Positions 18,922 through 28,666 of a stretch of 64,000 nt of DNA are shown here, in pieces. Below the pieces are notes generated by a model. The model made no database searches, was not told the origin of the DNA, and saw only the letters and a program-made list of their open reading frames with translations. The number at the start of each line of letters is the position of its first letter. The first letter of the stretch is position 1. The position numbers and the translations under genes are program-made. Source of the stretch: Allomesorhizobium camelthorni (lineage in GTDB: Bacteria; Pseudomonadota; Alphaproteobacteria; Rhizobiales; Rhizobiaceae); the NCBI RefSeq assembly GCF_011045125.1, contig NZ_JAAKZF010000014.1, forward strand, positions 48,436-112,435, read 5' to 3'.

Positions 18922-19764
18922 ATGAAATTTCGCGCTGTCCTTCTGGCCGCATTCTGCGCATTGACCTTTGCCTGCGGCTCGGCACGCGCGGCCGAACCGC
19001 AGGTCCCGATGTTCTGGGACGCCAAGGAGCGCCTACCGAAACCCGACCTGTCGGGGCTGGCCAGGTTGCGGTTCCTGACCACGACGGATTTCCCGCCCTT
19101 CAATTTCCTCGACAGCGAAGGCCGCCTGTCGGGGTTCCACGTCGACCTGGCGCGCGCCATCTGCGCCGAGCTCGACATCGCCGACAAATGCCAGATCCAG
19201 GCTGTCCCCTGGGCAGAACTGGACGGAATGCTGCAAAATGGACAGGGCGAAGCGATCATGGCCGGCGTCGCCGTGACGCCGGAATCACGGCTGAAATACG
19301 CTTTTTCGCGGCCATATCTGCGGTTTCCGGCGCGCTTCGTCATGTCGAAGACGACGGCGGTTTCCGAACCGGCATTCGACAGGCTGCAGGGTAAGCGCGT
19401 CGGCGTCATCGCCGGTTCGGCGCACGAGCGCATGCTGCGCGCCAATTTTCCGGGCGTGAAAATCATCACCTATTCCAGGCAGAACTGGATGCTGCAGGAT
19501 TTGAAGGCCGCCAAGATCGCTGTCGCCTTCGGCGACGGCATGCGCCTCGGTTTCTGGCTGGCGGGGACTGAAGCCGGCGGGTGTTGCCGGTTCGCCGGCG
19601 GCGCCTATCTCACACCGGAATATCTGGGCTCGGGACTGGCTATCGCCACAAGGGCCGGCGAGCCGGCCTTGGCCGCCGCCTTCGACGCGGCGCTGCACCA
19701 GATCGCGGTGAAAGGCGTCTTCGCCGAACTTTACCTGCGCTATTTTCCGGTCAGCTTCTTCTGA
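18922..19764 (+). CDS. Family 3 periplasmic solute-binding protein
   Basis: A 280-residue secreted binding protein with a signal peptide (MKFRAVLLAAFCALTFACGS, cleavage after ARA). The SBP_bac_3 core has LRFLTTTDFPPFNFLDSEGR followed by LSGFHVDLARAIC, and AGVAVTPESRLKYAFSRPY. Such proteins deliver polar amino acids to ABC importers, but no permease or ATPase gene is nearby, so the ligand is unknown. The open frame upstream of this ATG is rejected for lack of a signal sequence. Its 3' end overlaps the convergent hydroxylase gene by 14 bases. Confidence 0.85.
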   Translation: MKFRAVLLAAFCALTFACGSARAAEPQVPMFWDAKERLPKPDLSGLARLRFLTTTDFPPFNFLDSEGRLSGFHVDLARAICAELDIADKCQIQAVPWAELDGMLQNGQGEAIMAGVAVTPESRLKYAFSRPYLRFPARFVMSKTTAVSEPAFDRLQGKRVGVIAGSAHERMLRANFPGVKIITYSRQNWMLQDLKAAKIAVAFGDGMRLGFWLAGTEAGGCCRFAGGAYLTPEYLGSGLAIATRAGEPALAAAFDAALHQIAVKGVFAELYLRYFPVSFF

Positions 19765-20593
19765 CGTAGGCGCTCGGCCGCGAAACGAACGGCAGGGCCA
19801 AGGACCGGCCGAGCCGCGCCGCTTCGCTCGCGGAATAGCCCGAAAGCCCTATCGCGATGCCGTCGTGACCCTTTTTTGGCTGGCTGACATAGGTCTTGAA
19901 CAACCGGTCCCACAACGACAGATTGAAACCGTAATTCGAGTCCGTCTCCGTAAGATCGGTGGAGTGATGGACGCGGTGCATGTCTGGCGTGACGATGACA
20001 CGGCGAAGCCAGCGATCGATACGCTTGTCGATGCGCAGATTGGAATGGCTGAACATCGAGCCGGCGTTGAGCACGATCTCGAAAATCAAGACGGCCAGCA
20101 CCGGCGCGCCGAGCGCCACAACGACCACGGCCTTCCAGAACATGGACAGCACGATTTCCAGCGGGTGGAACCGCAGCCCGGTGGTGACGTCGAAACCGGT
20201 GTCGGCGTGATGCATCCTGTGGATGCGCCACAGAAGCGGTATCTTGTGGCTGGCGACGTGTTCGAGCCAGACCGCGAAGTCGAGCATGACAAAGGCGATG
20301 ACGCCGCCCACTATGCCGTCCAGGCCGGCAAGCCGCAGCACGCCCCAGCCCCGCGCCTCCGCCCAGAGTGCTGCGCCAACGGCGGCGGCCGGGAAGATTA
20401 TCCGCAGGACCAGCGACGACAGGACGACCATCGAGATGTTGGTGAACCAGCGCCGCGATTTCAGCGCGCCGCGCAACTCGTCGCGCTCGAGGCGAGGCGA
20501 CCATAGTTCCAGCACCGCCAGCGAGCCGAAGACGGCGAGGAACACAGCCCCGCGGATCCAGGCTTCCGGAAAGGCAGCGCCCTCGCCCATCAT
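19751..20593 (-). CDS. Fatty acid hydroxylase / sterol desaturase family membrane protein
   Basis: A 280-residue integral membrane di-iron oxygenase. Histidine boxes are HKIPLLWRIHRMHH, FSHSNLRI and DMHRVHHSTD, with further helices in the first 110 residues. Family members hydroxylate or desaturate lipids, but the substrate cannot be read from sequence. It overlaps the convergent binding-protein gene at its 3' end and lies downstream of the TerB-like gene on the same strand. Confidence 0.88.
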   Translation of the reverse strand: MMGEGAAFPEAWIRGAVFLAVFGSLAVLELWSPRLERDELRGALKSRRWFTNISMVVLSSLVLRIIFPAAAVGAALWAEARGWGVLRLAGLDGIVGGVIAFVMLDFAVWLEHVASHKIPLLWRIHRMHHADTGFDVTTGLRFHPLEIVLSMFWKAVVVVALGAPVLAVLIFEIVLNAGSMFSHSNLRIDKRIDRWLRRVIVTPDMHRVHHSTDLTETDSNYGFNLSLWDRLFKTYVSQPKKGHDGIAIGLSGYSASEAARLGRSLALPFVSRPSAYVRRS

Positions 20594-20600
20594 CCCGTCC

Positions 20601-21014
20601 TCATGTCAGCGTCCGGTGGCGGGCTTTGGTCGTCCGCTCAATGGCGGCGACGGTAGCGTCGTCGACGTTGAGATGCTGGCGCAGGAGTTGCAGCACGCGA
20701 ACTTCTTCCATGCGCATTTCCAGATCCACGGTGGCGACCTCAAAAGCCATGGCGTAGGCGGTGTCGTGGAGATGCTCGGGGATGGCCTTGCGCGCGAGGG
20801 TCAGGACGCCGGTCATTCCACCATTCTCGTGAAGCCGTTTTTGGCAATCCTGGGCGATGCCGATCAGCCTCTCGTCGTCAAAACCCTCGAAGATCGGCCA
20901 GGATCGAACCACATTCCCGATCCGCGCCAGTTCGACATCGGTCATGTCGCGGTCGGAAGCGGAGGTCACCACCATCAGATAGATCAGCGCCTCATGCGCG
21001 GTCGGCAAAGCCAT
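20601..21014 (-). CDS. TerB-family protein
   Basis: A 137-residue, all-helical protein with a TerB-type core: ALIYLMVVTSASDRDMTDVE, then RIGNVVRSWPIFEGFD, and DLEMRMEEVRVLQLLRQHL near the C-terminus. The family is linked to tellurite resistance and stress, without a defined activity here. The ATG at 21014 fits the domain; the longer upstream frame covers the lysK promoter and is rejected. It is divergent from lysK and seven bases upstream of the hydroxylase. Confidence 0.8.
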   Translation of the reverse strand: MALPTAHEALIYLMVVTSASDRDMTDVELARIGNVVRSWPIFEGFDDERLIGIAQDCQKRLHENGGMTGVLTLARKAIPEHLHDTAYAMAFEVATVDLEMRMEEVRVLQLLRQHLNVDDATVAAIERTTKARHRTLT

Positions 21015-21232
21015 TCTAGTCCCCTTCGTTTCATTGCAGCGAAGGTAGGAACGCGGCCATGCCCTCGCAAGGAAAAACCGGGCCAATGTTGACGCCCCCC
21101 GCCCGCCCGCATAGAGACCATCTGCAAGCTCGTCCGGCTGCATACGCACAAGACGCGGCGCTCGGGATTGCCGAGCATCCCCACAAGCACGGAACCGGCA
21201 ATAATCGCCGGCAGGAATACAGGACAGGCACA

Positions 21233-22882
21233 ATGGCGAGATCAAACGTGATCGATCTCAACCCGGAAATCCTCGCGGCCGCCGCCGAAAGCAAGGCGTG
21301 GCCGTTCGAAGAGGCGAAAAAGATCGTCGCTCGCTACAAGGGGCGGGATTTTCCGGAAACAGTGCTGTTCGAGACCGGCTACGGCCCGTCCGGTCTGCCG
21401 CATATCGGTACGTTCGGCGAGGTCGCGCGCACCTCGATGGTGCGCCACGCCTTCCGCATCCTGACCGAAGACAAGGTCGCGACCAAGCTGCTTTGTTTCT
21501 CCGACGACATGGACGGGATGCGCAAGATTCCCGACAACGTGCCTGACCGCGAAATGCTGCTGGAGCATCTCGGCAAGCCGCTGACCCGCGTGCCCGATCC
21601 GTTCGGCGAGTTCGAGAGCTTCGGTCATCACAACAACAACATGCTGCGGCGCTTCCTCGACACGTTCGGTTTCGACTACGAATTCGCGAGCGCGACCGAC
21701 TATTATAAGTCGGGCCGCTTCGACACGATCCTGAAGCGCGTGGCCGAACGCTACGACGCGATCATGGCGATCATGTTGCCGACGCTGGGCCAGGAACGGC
21801 AGGCGACCTACAGCCCCTTCCTGCCGATTTCGCCGAAGTCCGGCCGGGTGCTCTACGTGCCGATGAAGCATGTCGACGCGGCCGCCGGCGCCATCACCTT
21901 CGACGACGAGGACGGCATGGAAACCACGCTGCCGGTCACCGGCGGCAGGGTGAAGCTGCAATGGAAGCCGGATTTCGGAGCGCGCTGGGCCGCGCTCGGC
22001 GTCGACTTCGAAATGTTCGGCAAGGACCACGGACCGAACATGGGCGTCTACGACCGCATCTGCGAGGCGCTCGGCGGGCGCGCGCCGGAACACTTCGTCT
22101 ACGAACTCTTCCTCGACGAGAACGGGCAGAAGATCTCGAAGTCGAAGGGCAATGGCCTGACAATCGATGAATGGCTCGCCTACGCGCCGACCGAGAGCCT
22201 CGCTTTATACATGTTCCAGAAGCCACGCACGGCCAAGAGGCTCTATTTCGACGTGATCCCAAAGGCCGTCGACGAGTACTACACCTTCCTGTCTGCCTAC
22301 CAGAGGCAGGACTGGAAGACCCGGCTCGGCAATCCCGTCTGGCATATGCATGACGGCAACCCGCCGCAGATCGACCTGCCGGTGCCTTTCGCGCTGCTGC
22401 TCAACCTGGTCAGCGCATCGAATGCGCATGACAAGAGCGTGCTGTGGGGCTTCATTTCGCGCCACGTCGCTGGGGTGACGCCGCAGTCGCACCCCGAACT
22501 CGACCGGCTCGCTGGCTACGCCATCCGCTACTTCGACGATTTCGTGAAGCCGGCGAAGGTGTACCGGTCACCGGACCCGGTGGAGCGCGAGGCGCTGCAG
22601 GCGCTGTCGGACGCCCTCGGACAATTGCCGGCCGATGCCGACGGCGAGGCGGTCCAGAACATTTCGCTCAATGTCGCGCGGAAAATCGAGCGCTACCAAG
22701 ATCATGACAAGAAGAGCCCGGAAGGTGGGCCCGGTGTTTCCGTCGCCTTCTTCCAGATGATCTATCAGGTGCTGATCGGCCAGGAACGCGGTCCGCGCTT
22801 CGGCTCCTTCGTTGCGCTCTACGGCATCGCTGAAACGCGCGCGCTCATTCAGAAGGCGCTGTCGGGTCAGTTGGCGGCCTAG
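21233..22882 (+). CDS. lysK: Class I lysyl-tRNA synthetase
   Basis: A 549-residue LysRS of the archaeal/alphaproteobacterial class I type, which charges tRNA-Lys. The HIGH-like motif is in [14 protein letters not shown] and the KMSKS-like motif is KISKSKGNG. The start [20 protein letters not shown] follows a GGACAGGC stretch and fits the family length. The 3' end overlaps the convergent SNase-like gene by 38 bases. Confidence 0.96.
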   Translation: MARSNVIDLNPEILAAAAESKAWPFEEAKKIVARYKGRDFPETVLFETGYGPSGLPHIGTFGEVARTSMVRHAFRILTEDKVATKLLCFSDDMDGMRKIPDNVPDREMLLEHLGKPLTRVPDPFGEFESFGHHNNNMLRRFLDTFGFDYEFASATDYYKSGRFDTILKRVAERYDAIMAIMLPTLGQERQATYSPFLPISPKSGRVLYVPMKHVDAAAGAITFDDEDGMETTLPVTGGRVKLQWKPDFGARWAALGVDFEMFGKDHGPNMGVYDRICEALGGRAPEHFVYELFLDENGQKISKSKGNGLTIDEWLAYAPTESLALYMFQKPRTAKRLYFDVIPKAVDEYYTFLSAYQRQDWKTRLGNPVWHMHDGNPPQIDLPVPFALLLNLVSASNAHDKSVLWGFISRHVAGVTPQSHPELDRLAGYAIRYFDDFVKPAKVYRSPDPVEREALQALSDALGQLPADADGEAVQNISLNVARKIERYQDHDKKSPEGGPGVSVAFFQMIYQVLIGQERGPRFGSFVALYGIAETRALIQKALSGQLAA

Positions 22883-23594
22883 GCAACGTGCTGATGGCTG
22901 ACGACGGCGGCGGCAGGGAATTCTTGTCCGGGGGCCGGCCGAATATGCCCTTCTTCGCGGCGCGCGCTTTTTCCTCGGCCTCGCCATAGGGTCCGCCTGC
23001 GGCCGCCCGCGCCCAGCCATTGGATACCAGCCACTGGCCCACATCCTGCTTGCCGAGCCGGCAGGCGGCTGTGATCGTCTTCGGGTCGGCCTCGGGCGGC
23101 ACAGCGCAGGTGACGGCCCTGCCGCGCAGCCACAAGCGGAAGGCCGTGCGAGCGCGGATGCCGCAGACCCATTCCTTGCCTTCAAACAGGCAGGTCTCGT
23201 CGGCTGCGACGGCATCCACCCCGGCGATAGCGACCGTATGCCCCATCGCCTCGACCACCCCGGCTGCGGGCGCGACCGGACGGTAGAGGATGGTTCCCTT
23301 CCATTCGTCGGGCACAGCCGACTTCGGCGGCAGCGCGAGACCAATTTCGCCGAGCGGCTCGCGCGGGGGGACACGTTCAAACTCTTCGGGCTCCGCGTTC
23401 CCGTCAGCGGCACGCGACCGAATGGTCGGACGCGGCGGATCAATCTTTGGAACCTCCGCAGTCTCCGGTCCATCTGGCAGTGCGGAGGCGCCGGGCGGCG
23501 TTTCGTCCGGGATCAGCGTCTGCCCGCCGGTCATGATGACGAAGCCCAGGCCGACAAGGGTCAGGAATGCGCCCGCTGCAATGCCGGCACGCAT
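22845..23594 (-). CDS. Membrane-anchored SNase-like (thermonuclease-fold) protein
   Basis: A 249-residue protein. One N-terminal helix ([20 protein letters not shown]) is followed by a Pro-rich linker to about residue 95. The C-terminal domain resembles staphylococcal-nuclease-like proteins ([50 protein letters not shown]). The arginine/acidic catalytic set of true thermonuclease is not clearly complete, so nuclease activity is doubtful. I prefer MRAGIAAG at 23594, eight bases after the S24 gene, over an ATG at 23636 that overlaps it. Confidence 0.75.
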   Translation of the reverse strand: MRAGIAAGAFLTLVGLGFVIMTGGQTLIPDETPPGASALPDGPETAEVPKIDPPRPTIRSRAADGNAEPEEFERVPPREPLGEIGLALPPKSAVPDEWKGTILYRPVAPAAGVVEAMGHTVAIAGVDAVAADETCLFEGKEWVCGIRARTAFRLWLRGRAVTCAVPPEADPKTITAACRLGKQDVGQWLVSNGWARAAAGGPYGEAEEKARAAKKGIFGRPPDKNSLPPPSSAISTLPRPPTDPTAPSE

Positions 23595-23602
23595 CGGCGC
23601 GG

Positions 23603-24253
23603 CTACTGGCTCGCCCAGACGATGCGGGCCAGCCATTCGACGTCTTTTGCGGGAATGACGCGATCGGGATGATCGGGATTGATCGACTGAAGCTCGATCT
23701 CCTTCGCGCTCTGGCGTGCCAGGACTTTGGCCATCACCTCGCCGCTGCCGGTCTTGACGACGACGCGGTCGCCCTTGTTGACCCTCGCCCCCGGCTCGAC
23801 GATCAAAACGTCGCCGTCGCGGTAGAGCGGCAGCATGGAATCGCCCTGCACTTTCAGCGCATAGGAATTGTCGCCGGCCCTGGACGGCAGTTCGATCAGG
23901 TCAAAACCCTGCCCTACCGGAAAGCCGGCGTCGTCGAAGAAGCCGCCGGCGCCGGCCTGGGCGAAGCCGAGCAGCGGCACTGACGAGGCCTGCACCGGCA
24001 GGGGCTTGTCCTTGGGGCCAGGCTTGCCGTCGATCAACGCGAGAAACTCGTCGAGCGAGGAGTTCGTCGCCTCGATTATCTTGGCGAGCGATTCCGTCGA
24101 CGGCCAGCGCGGCCTGCCATCAGCCGAGAGCCGCTTCGACTTGTTGAAGGCCGTCGAATCGAGCCCTGCCCGCTTCGCAAGGCCGGACGCCGATAGCGAA
24201 TAGCGCGCGGCAAGTGCGTCGATCGCGGCCCAAACGCGCTCATGCGAAAGCAT
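23603..24253 (-). CDS. S24/LexA-like repressor with helix-turn-helix
   Basis: A 216-residue regulator. The N-terminal helix-turn-helix (SLSASGLAKRAGLDSTAFNK) is followed by a peptidase S24 domain with the Ser site LKVQGDSMLPLYRDGDVLIV and a Lys-containing strand KGDRVVVKTGSGEVMAKVL. The layout is that of cI/LexA-like repressors that can self-cleave. The ATG at 24253 has a GGAG six bases upstream; another ATG at 24265 has none. Genes it controls are unknown. Confidence 0.85.
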   Translation of the reverse strand: MLSHERVWAAIDALAARYSLSASGLAKRAGLDSTAFNKSKRLSADGRPRWPSTESLAKIIEATNSSLDEFLALIDGKPGPKDKPLPVQASSVPLLGFAQAGAGGFFDDAGFPVGQGFDLIELPSRAGDNSYALKVQGDSMLPLYRDGDVLIVEPGARVNKGDRVVVKTGSGEVMAKVLARQSAKEIELQSINPDHPDRVIPAKDVEWLARIVWASQ

Positions 24254-24354
24254 GGCGTTCTCCATGCCAGACAGGAAAAAATACCTTTTTAACTTTCTAG
24301 CGCGGGCGGAAAGGGTTGTCTAGTCGAGTTGGCCGGGAACGCTCGAAAACGAAT

Positions 24355-24657
24355 TCAATCGACCGGCAATTCTTCATCAAGGTCGCGGGACGAATGCAGC
24401 AATCGAACAATCTGCAGTTGGTCATCCGCCAATCGGTAGAAAATGATATAGGGCGAGACGGTGATCTTGCGGAGACCGACCCGCAAAGGCCTGCTAACGG
24501 CCGGCCCGAGGAAAGGGCGCTCCAGCAACAGGTCGATCACCCGCTCGATCCGCAAAACAGTCTTGCGGGCGGCTGAAACGCCATCTTGCGATATGAACTC
24601 CAGAATGTCTGCCAAGTCGCGCTCCGCGGCCGGAGCGATCATGAGCCTAAGCGCCAT
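24355..24657 (-). CDS. ParE/RelE-family toxin of a type II toxin-antitoxin pair
   Basis: A 100-residue protein with the ParE/RelE fold pattern: APAAERDLADILEFISQDGV at the start, LLLERPFLGPAV in the middle, and strands ITVSPYIIFYRLADDQLQIV ending at RLLHSSRDL. The final Arg and His are typical of the family. It overlaps the upstream antitoxin gene by 11 bases. Whether it acts on gyrase or on mRNA cannot be told. Confidence 0.88.
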   Translation of the reverse strand: MALRLMIAPAAERDLADILEFISQDGVSAARKTVLRIERVIDLLLERPFLGPAVSRPLRVGLRKITVSPYIIFYRLADDQLQIVRLLHSSRDLDEELPVD

Positions 24658-24853
24658 ACGTCGACTTCAAGGCCGCAAAAACATCGTTCCCGTCGCGCCC
24701 TTCGCCGGCATCAAGCTCGCGAAGCCCAGCATCGATGTCATCCCGCAGCGCGAGATATTTGTGTATGTAATGAAGGAGCTTTTCGCCAAGCTGCTCCCGC
24801 AAATCGCTCGGAAGTTGCTCGGCCTCTTTGATGGCGCGCTCAAGCTTGGTCAT
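24647..24853 (-). CDS. Antitoxin partner of the ParE/RelE toxin
   Basis: A 68-residue, charged helical protein (MTKLERAIKEAEQLPSDLRE...) placed directly before and overlapping the toxin gene. Size, charge and gene order fit an antitoxin, and the QLPSDLREQLGEKLL stretch resembles small antitoxins of this type. The upstream extension of the frame is Arg/Ser-rich and overlaps the divergent DUF2019 gene, so I reject it. Confidence 0.8.
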   Translation of the reverse strand: MTKLERAIKEAEQLPSDLREQLGEKLLHYIHKYLALRDDIDAGLRELDAGEGRDGNDVFAALKSTYGA

Positions 24854-24953
24854 TATCCTACCTCGACTGGAACATAGCGCGGCCAGGTCTTGTGTGGAAG
24901 GGGCATTGGACATCACCTTGTCCCGATGCTCTGAGGGCATTTGAGGTGCTAAA

Positions 24954-25352
24954 ATGACCACGAAAAAAAGCCGCGCAAAATCTCTTGCGTCAATGTCGAA
25001 CGCCGAACTGGTGGATCTGTTCGAACAATTAAGTCTTGCCGAGGGCGAGGCTACGGCAGCTCTGCAGTCATCGCGCGCCAACCGATTGATCCTGCGTCGC
25101 AGAGCTTTGCTCTCGGAAATGCGGCACCGCCCGGGCGACGCCCGCATAACCCTTTTTGTCCTGTATGCGCATCGGCACCCGCAAGTGCGCCTCAACGTGG
25201 CCGAGTCGACCTACGCGTTGAACCCTGAGCGGGCGAGATCCACCATCGAGGAGATCGCCGCGTCGCCGTTTCAACCTTGGTCAGGCGATGCAGGCATGTC
25301 GCTCATTGCCTTGGAAAATGGAACCTCACAGCTCCCCACGGACCCGGAATGA
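24954..25352 (+). CDS. DUF2019-like protein, copy 1
   Basis: A 132-residue protein with N-terminal SNAELVDLFEQLSLAEGEAT and the conserved stretch LYAHRHPQVRLNVAESTYAL, like an ARM/HEAT-type helical repeat. It closely parallels the next gene, so the pair arose by duplication. The role is unknown. It is divergent from the toxin-antitoxin pair. Confidence 0.7.
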   Translation: MTTKKSRAKSLASMSNAELVDLFEQLSLAEGEATAALQSSRANRLILRRRALLSEMRHRPGDARITLFVLYAHRHPQVRLNVAESTYALNPERARSTIEEIAASPFQPWSGDAGMSLIALENGTSQLPTDPE

Positions 25353-25400
25353 GGAAATGAGCGCCAAGCTTGAAGCCCTACGAGAATTCGAGGTCTTGAA

Positions 25401-25838
25401 ATGAAGAAAGTATCTCTCAGCAAACTGACGAACGATGAACTCGTCGCCCGCTACGTCGAGATCGGAGCGGCACAGGCCGAGGCGCTCGACAATTTCGACA
25501 CCGCGCGGTTCAATCGGCTTTTCGAGCACGAGGTTGCCGTGGTCAACGAACTACGATTGCGGCCGGGCGACCAACGCAGATTGCTCATCTCGCTGTTCGA
25601 CCATCCGAACAGGCAGGTCCGGCTTAATGCCGCAGAGTCGGCCTATATGCTCGACCGCGCGAATGCCCACGCCGTACTCCAGGAAATCGCCGCATCCCGT
25701 TGGCAACCGCAGGCAGGACATGCGGGCATGTCGCTCAGCGGGATTGAAAGAGGAGATTCCCTCATTCTCAAGGATTTCTGGATCCCGGTGGACAAGAAAG
25801 AGCGGGCGAAGGCTGTCCGTGAGGCTTTGGCCAAGTAG
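25401..25838 (+). CDS. DUF2019-like protein, copy 2
   Basis: A 145-residue paralogue of the preceding gene. Shared elements are TNDELVARYVEIGAAQAEAL, NRLFEHEVAVVNELRLRPGD, the block LFDHPNRQVRLNAAESAYML and a C-terminal EIAASRWQPQAGHAGMSLS. Copy 1 has the matching EIAASPFQPWSGDAGMSLI. The function is unknown. A gap of only 48 bases suggests co-transcription. Confidence 0.72.
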   Translation: MKKVSLSKLTNDELVARYVEIGAAQAEALDNFDTARFNRLFEHEVAVVNELRLRPGDQRRLLISLFDHPNRQVRLNAAESAYMLDRANAHAVLQEIAASRWQPQAGHAGMSLSGIERGDSLILKDFWIPVDKKERAKAVREALAK

Positions 25839-25865
25839 TTGGCTCTCGCGCAAACCGGTGCGGCT

Positions 25866-26417
25866 CTAATCAGGCCTGCCACCCTTTGCCAGCGCCCGGA
25901 GCCCCGAATGGGAGGCCATGAATATCCGTTCGGCTTCGCTCGGCTGGCGCGGCTTTGTCTCGAAGCCCAGCGCGGCGATGACTTCGCCGATGTCGACGAA
26001 ACGGCGATTGGCGAGATCGTAAATGCCCGCCGTGGTCATCACCAGCGCGGCGGTCTCGCCATTGTCGAGGATGAAGTTGTGGCGACCGATGACCTGCATG
26101 CCGTCCCATGTCTCGATCGAGGAGACCACGTCGAAACGCCGCCACAGCCTGATCTCGCGGACGAACACCGACTGGACGCCGCCCATCATCGGCGCCCATT
26201 TTCTCTCCCGCATCAACTTCAGAAGGCCTGAGCGCAGAAAGATGTCCATGCGGCCAAGATCGGCCAGCATGAGGTAGCGCGCATTGTTCAGATGGATGTT
26301 GAAGTCGATGTCGGTCGGCAGGCAGCGGAAGGCCAGGCGGCTTGTCCCGCCTGGCCGATAAGGGCCGCGGCTTTTCACGGTCGCGGCCATTCGAGCAAAG
26401 CGTGCCCAGACATACAT
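25866..26417 (-). CDS. Thioesterase-family (hotdog) protein
   Basis: A 183-residue hotdog-fold protein related to 4-hydroxybenzoyl-CoA thioesterase-like enzymes. DIDFNIHLNNARYLMLADLG is the typical D-x-x-x-H-x-N-N-x-x-Y active region. The start MYVWARFARMAATVKSRGPY at 26417 lies 13 bases after fadJ, and the long upstream frame overlapping fadJ is rejected. As the last gene of the fatty acid operon it probably hydrolyses acyl-CoA intermediates. Confidence 0.82.
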   Translation of the reverse strand: MYVWARFARMAATVKSRGPYRPGGTSRLAFRCLPTDIDFNIHLNNARYLMLADLGRMDIFLRSGLLKLMRERKWAPMMGGVQSVFVREIRLWRRFDVVSSIETWDGMQVIGRHNFILDNGETAALVMTTAGIYDLANRRFVDIGEVIAALGFETKPRQPSEAERIFMASHSGLRALAKGGRPD

Positions 26418-26430
26418 GCGGGACGTCCGG

Positions 26431-28650
26431 TCAGGCCGCCTTGCGCACCTCGTCCTTTTTGTAGGGATCGAAGCGCTCGTAGAACGTCTCGCCTTTCTCG
26501 GCCATGTCGGTGAGCAGTTTCGGCGCCTTGAACTGCGCGCCAAACTTCTTCTGCAGCCCCTTCGCCAGCTTGACGAATTTCTTCGCGCCCATGCCGTCGA
26601 TGTAGGACAGTGCGCCTCCGGTATAGGGCGCGAATCCAAACGCCAGGATCGAGCCGACATCCGCCTCGCGCGGATCGGTGACGATCCCCTCCTCCATCAC
26701 GCGCGCTGCTTCCAGGGCGATGGTGACGAGGAAACGCTGCTTCAGTTCGTCGACATCGACCTTTTCCGGAGCAAGCTGCGGATAAAGATCCTTCAGGCCG
26801 GGCCACAGCTTCTTCTTGGCGGGCTTCGCCGGATAATCGTAGAAACCCTTGCCGTTCTTGCGGCCATGGCGGCCGTGCGTGTCGACCATAGTGTTGATCA
26901 ACTCCATCTGGCGGAAATCGACCGCCTTCTCGCCGAGGTCGCGAATGGTCTGCTTCATGATCTTCTGCGCGAGGTCGATCGCGGTCTCGTCAGTCAGCGC
27001 CAGCGGTCCGACCGGCATGCCGGCCATCTTCGCGGCATTCTCGATCATCGGCGCGGGCACGCCCTCGATCAGCATCCTGTAGGATTCCGACATGTAGCGC
27101 AGCACGCAGCGATTGACGTAGAAGCCGCGCGTATCGTTGACGACGATCGGCGTCTTCTTGATAGCCCGGACATAGTCGATCGCGACCGCAAGCGCCTTGT
27201 CGCCCGTCTTCTTGCCCAGAATGATCTCGACCAGCATCATCTTGTCGACCGGCGAGAAGAAGTGGATGCCGATGAAATTCTTCGGCCGCGCAGAATTCTT
27301 CGCCAGCCCGGTTATCGGGATGGTCGAGGTGTTGGAGGCGAAGATCGCCGAGGATTTGAGCACCGCCTCGGCCTTTTCGGTCGCGGCCTTCTTGACCTCG
27401 GAATCCTCGAACACCGCCTCGATGACGAGGTCGCAGCCGTCCAGTGCGGCATAATCCGCGGTCGGCGTGATCAGCGACAGCAGCTTGTCCTTGTCTTCCG
27501 CGGTGGCGCGGCCTTTCTTGACCTGCTCGGAAATCAGGTTTTCGGAATGCGCCTTGCCCTTTTCGGCGGATTCCATGTCGCGGTCGAGCAGCACGACCGG
27601 AATGCCGGCCTTGGCGGTCACATAGGCAACGCCTGCGCCCATGAAGCCCGCGCCGAGCACGCCGATCTTCTTGAACTTTGTGGCGGGAATGCCTTCCGGA
27701 CGGCGCGCGCCCTTGTTCAACTCCTGCAGCGACACGAACAGCGAGCGGATCATCATCGCCGCTTCGGTGGTCTGCATGATCTCGGTGAAGTAGCGCTGCT
27801 CGATCCTGAGGCCGGTATCGAACGGCACCAACAGGCCTTCATAGACGCATTTCAGGATGGCGGATGCGGCTGGATAATTGCCGTAGGTCTCGCGGCGCAG
27901 GATGGCGATCGCCGGCGGCCAGAGATTGGCGCCCGCCGCCGAATAGACCGGGCCGCCCGGCAGCTTGAAGCCCTTCTCGTCCCAGGGCTGGACCGGCTTC
28001 AGCCCGTTTTTGATCATCGCCTTGGCGGTCTCGACCAGTTGTTTCGGCTCGGCGATCTCGTGGATCAGACCCATCGCCTTGGCTTTTTTCGGCGTCAGCG
28101 TCTGGCCGGAAGTCAGCATCTGCAGCGCTTCCTGCGGTTGCGCCAGGCGCGGAACGCGCTGCGTGCCGCCGGCGCCCGGGAAAATGCCGACCTTCACTTC
28201 AGGCAGCGCCATCGTCACCTTGTCGCTATCGGCTGCGACCCGGCCGTGGCAGGCGAGCGACAGTTCGAACGCGCCGCCCATGCAGGTGCCGTTGATCGCC
28301 GAAACCCAGGGTTTGCCGGAGGTTTCGAGTTTGCGGAACAGTCCGCTCATGCGGCCGGCGCCGTCGAACAGCATTTTCACCGCCTTGTCGCGGTCCTTCG
28401 CCTCTTCCTCGTGGAACAGCGTCAGCATGCGCTTCAGCATGGTGAGATCCGCTCCGCCGGAGAAACTCTCCTTGCCGGAGGTGATGACAGCGCCCTTGAT
28501 GGCGGCGTCGGAGGCGACCTGGTCGACGATCTTGTCGAGTTCGTCCATCACCTCCTCGGTGAAGACGTTCATCGACTTGTCGGGCATGTTCCAGGTGACC
28601 AGCGCGATACCGTCGGCATCCGTCTCGACCGTGAAATTCTTGTAGGTCAT
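26431..28650 (-). CDS. fadJ: FadJ-type enoyl-CoA hydratase / 3-hydroxyacyl-CoA dehydrogenase
   Basis: A 739-residue bifunctional beta-oxidation enzyme. The N-terminal crotonase domain has [18 protein letters not shown] and [20 protein letters not shown], with the two Glu-containing turns. The dehydrogenase begins near residue 330 with the NAD-binding site [20 protein letters not shown] and contains [11 protein letters not shown] and [16 protein letters not shown]. It lies 16 bases downstream of the thiolase, with which it would form the multienzyme unit. Confidence 0.95.
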   Translation of the reverse strand: MTYKNFTVETDADGIALVTWNMPDKSMNVFTEEVMDELDKIVDQVASDAAIKGAVITSGKESFSGGADLTMLKRMLTLFHEEEAKDRDKAVKMLFDGAGRMSGLFRKLETSGKPWVSAINGTCMGGAFELSLACHGRVAADSDKVTMALPEVKVGIFPGAGGTQRVPRLAQPQEALQMLTSGQTLTPKKAKAMGLIHEIAEPKQLVETAKAMIKNGLKPVQPWDEKGFKLPGGPVYSAAGANLWPPAIAILRRETYGNYPAASAILKCVYEGLLVPFDTGLRIEQRYFTEIMQTTEAAMMIRSLFVSLQELNKGARRPEGIPATKFKKIGVLGAGFMGAGVAYVTAKAGIPVVLLDRDMESAEKGKAHSENLISEQVKKGRATAEDKDKLLSLITPTADYAALDGCDLVIEAVFEDSEVKKAATEKAEAVLKSSAIFASNTSTIPITGLAKNSARPKNFIGIHFFSPVDKMMLVEIILGKKTGDKALAVAIDYVRAIKKTPIVVNDTRGFYVNRCVLRYMSESYRMLIEGVPAPMIENAAKMAGMPVGPLALTDETAIDLAQKIMKQTIRDLGEKAVDFRQMELINTMVDTHGRHGRKNGKGFYDYPAKPAKKKLWPGLKDLYPQLAPEKVDVDELKQRFLVTIALEAARVMEEGIVTDPREADVGSILAFGFAPYTGGALSYIDGMGAKKFVKLAKGLQKKFGAQFKAPKLLTDMAEKGETFYERFDPYKKDEVRKAA

Positions 28651-28666
28651 TTCTTCTTCTCCCCGG

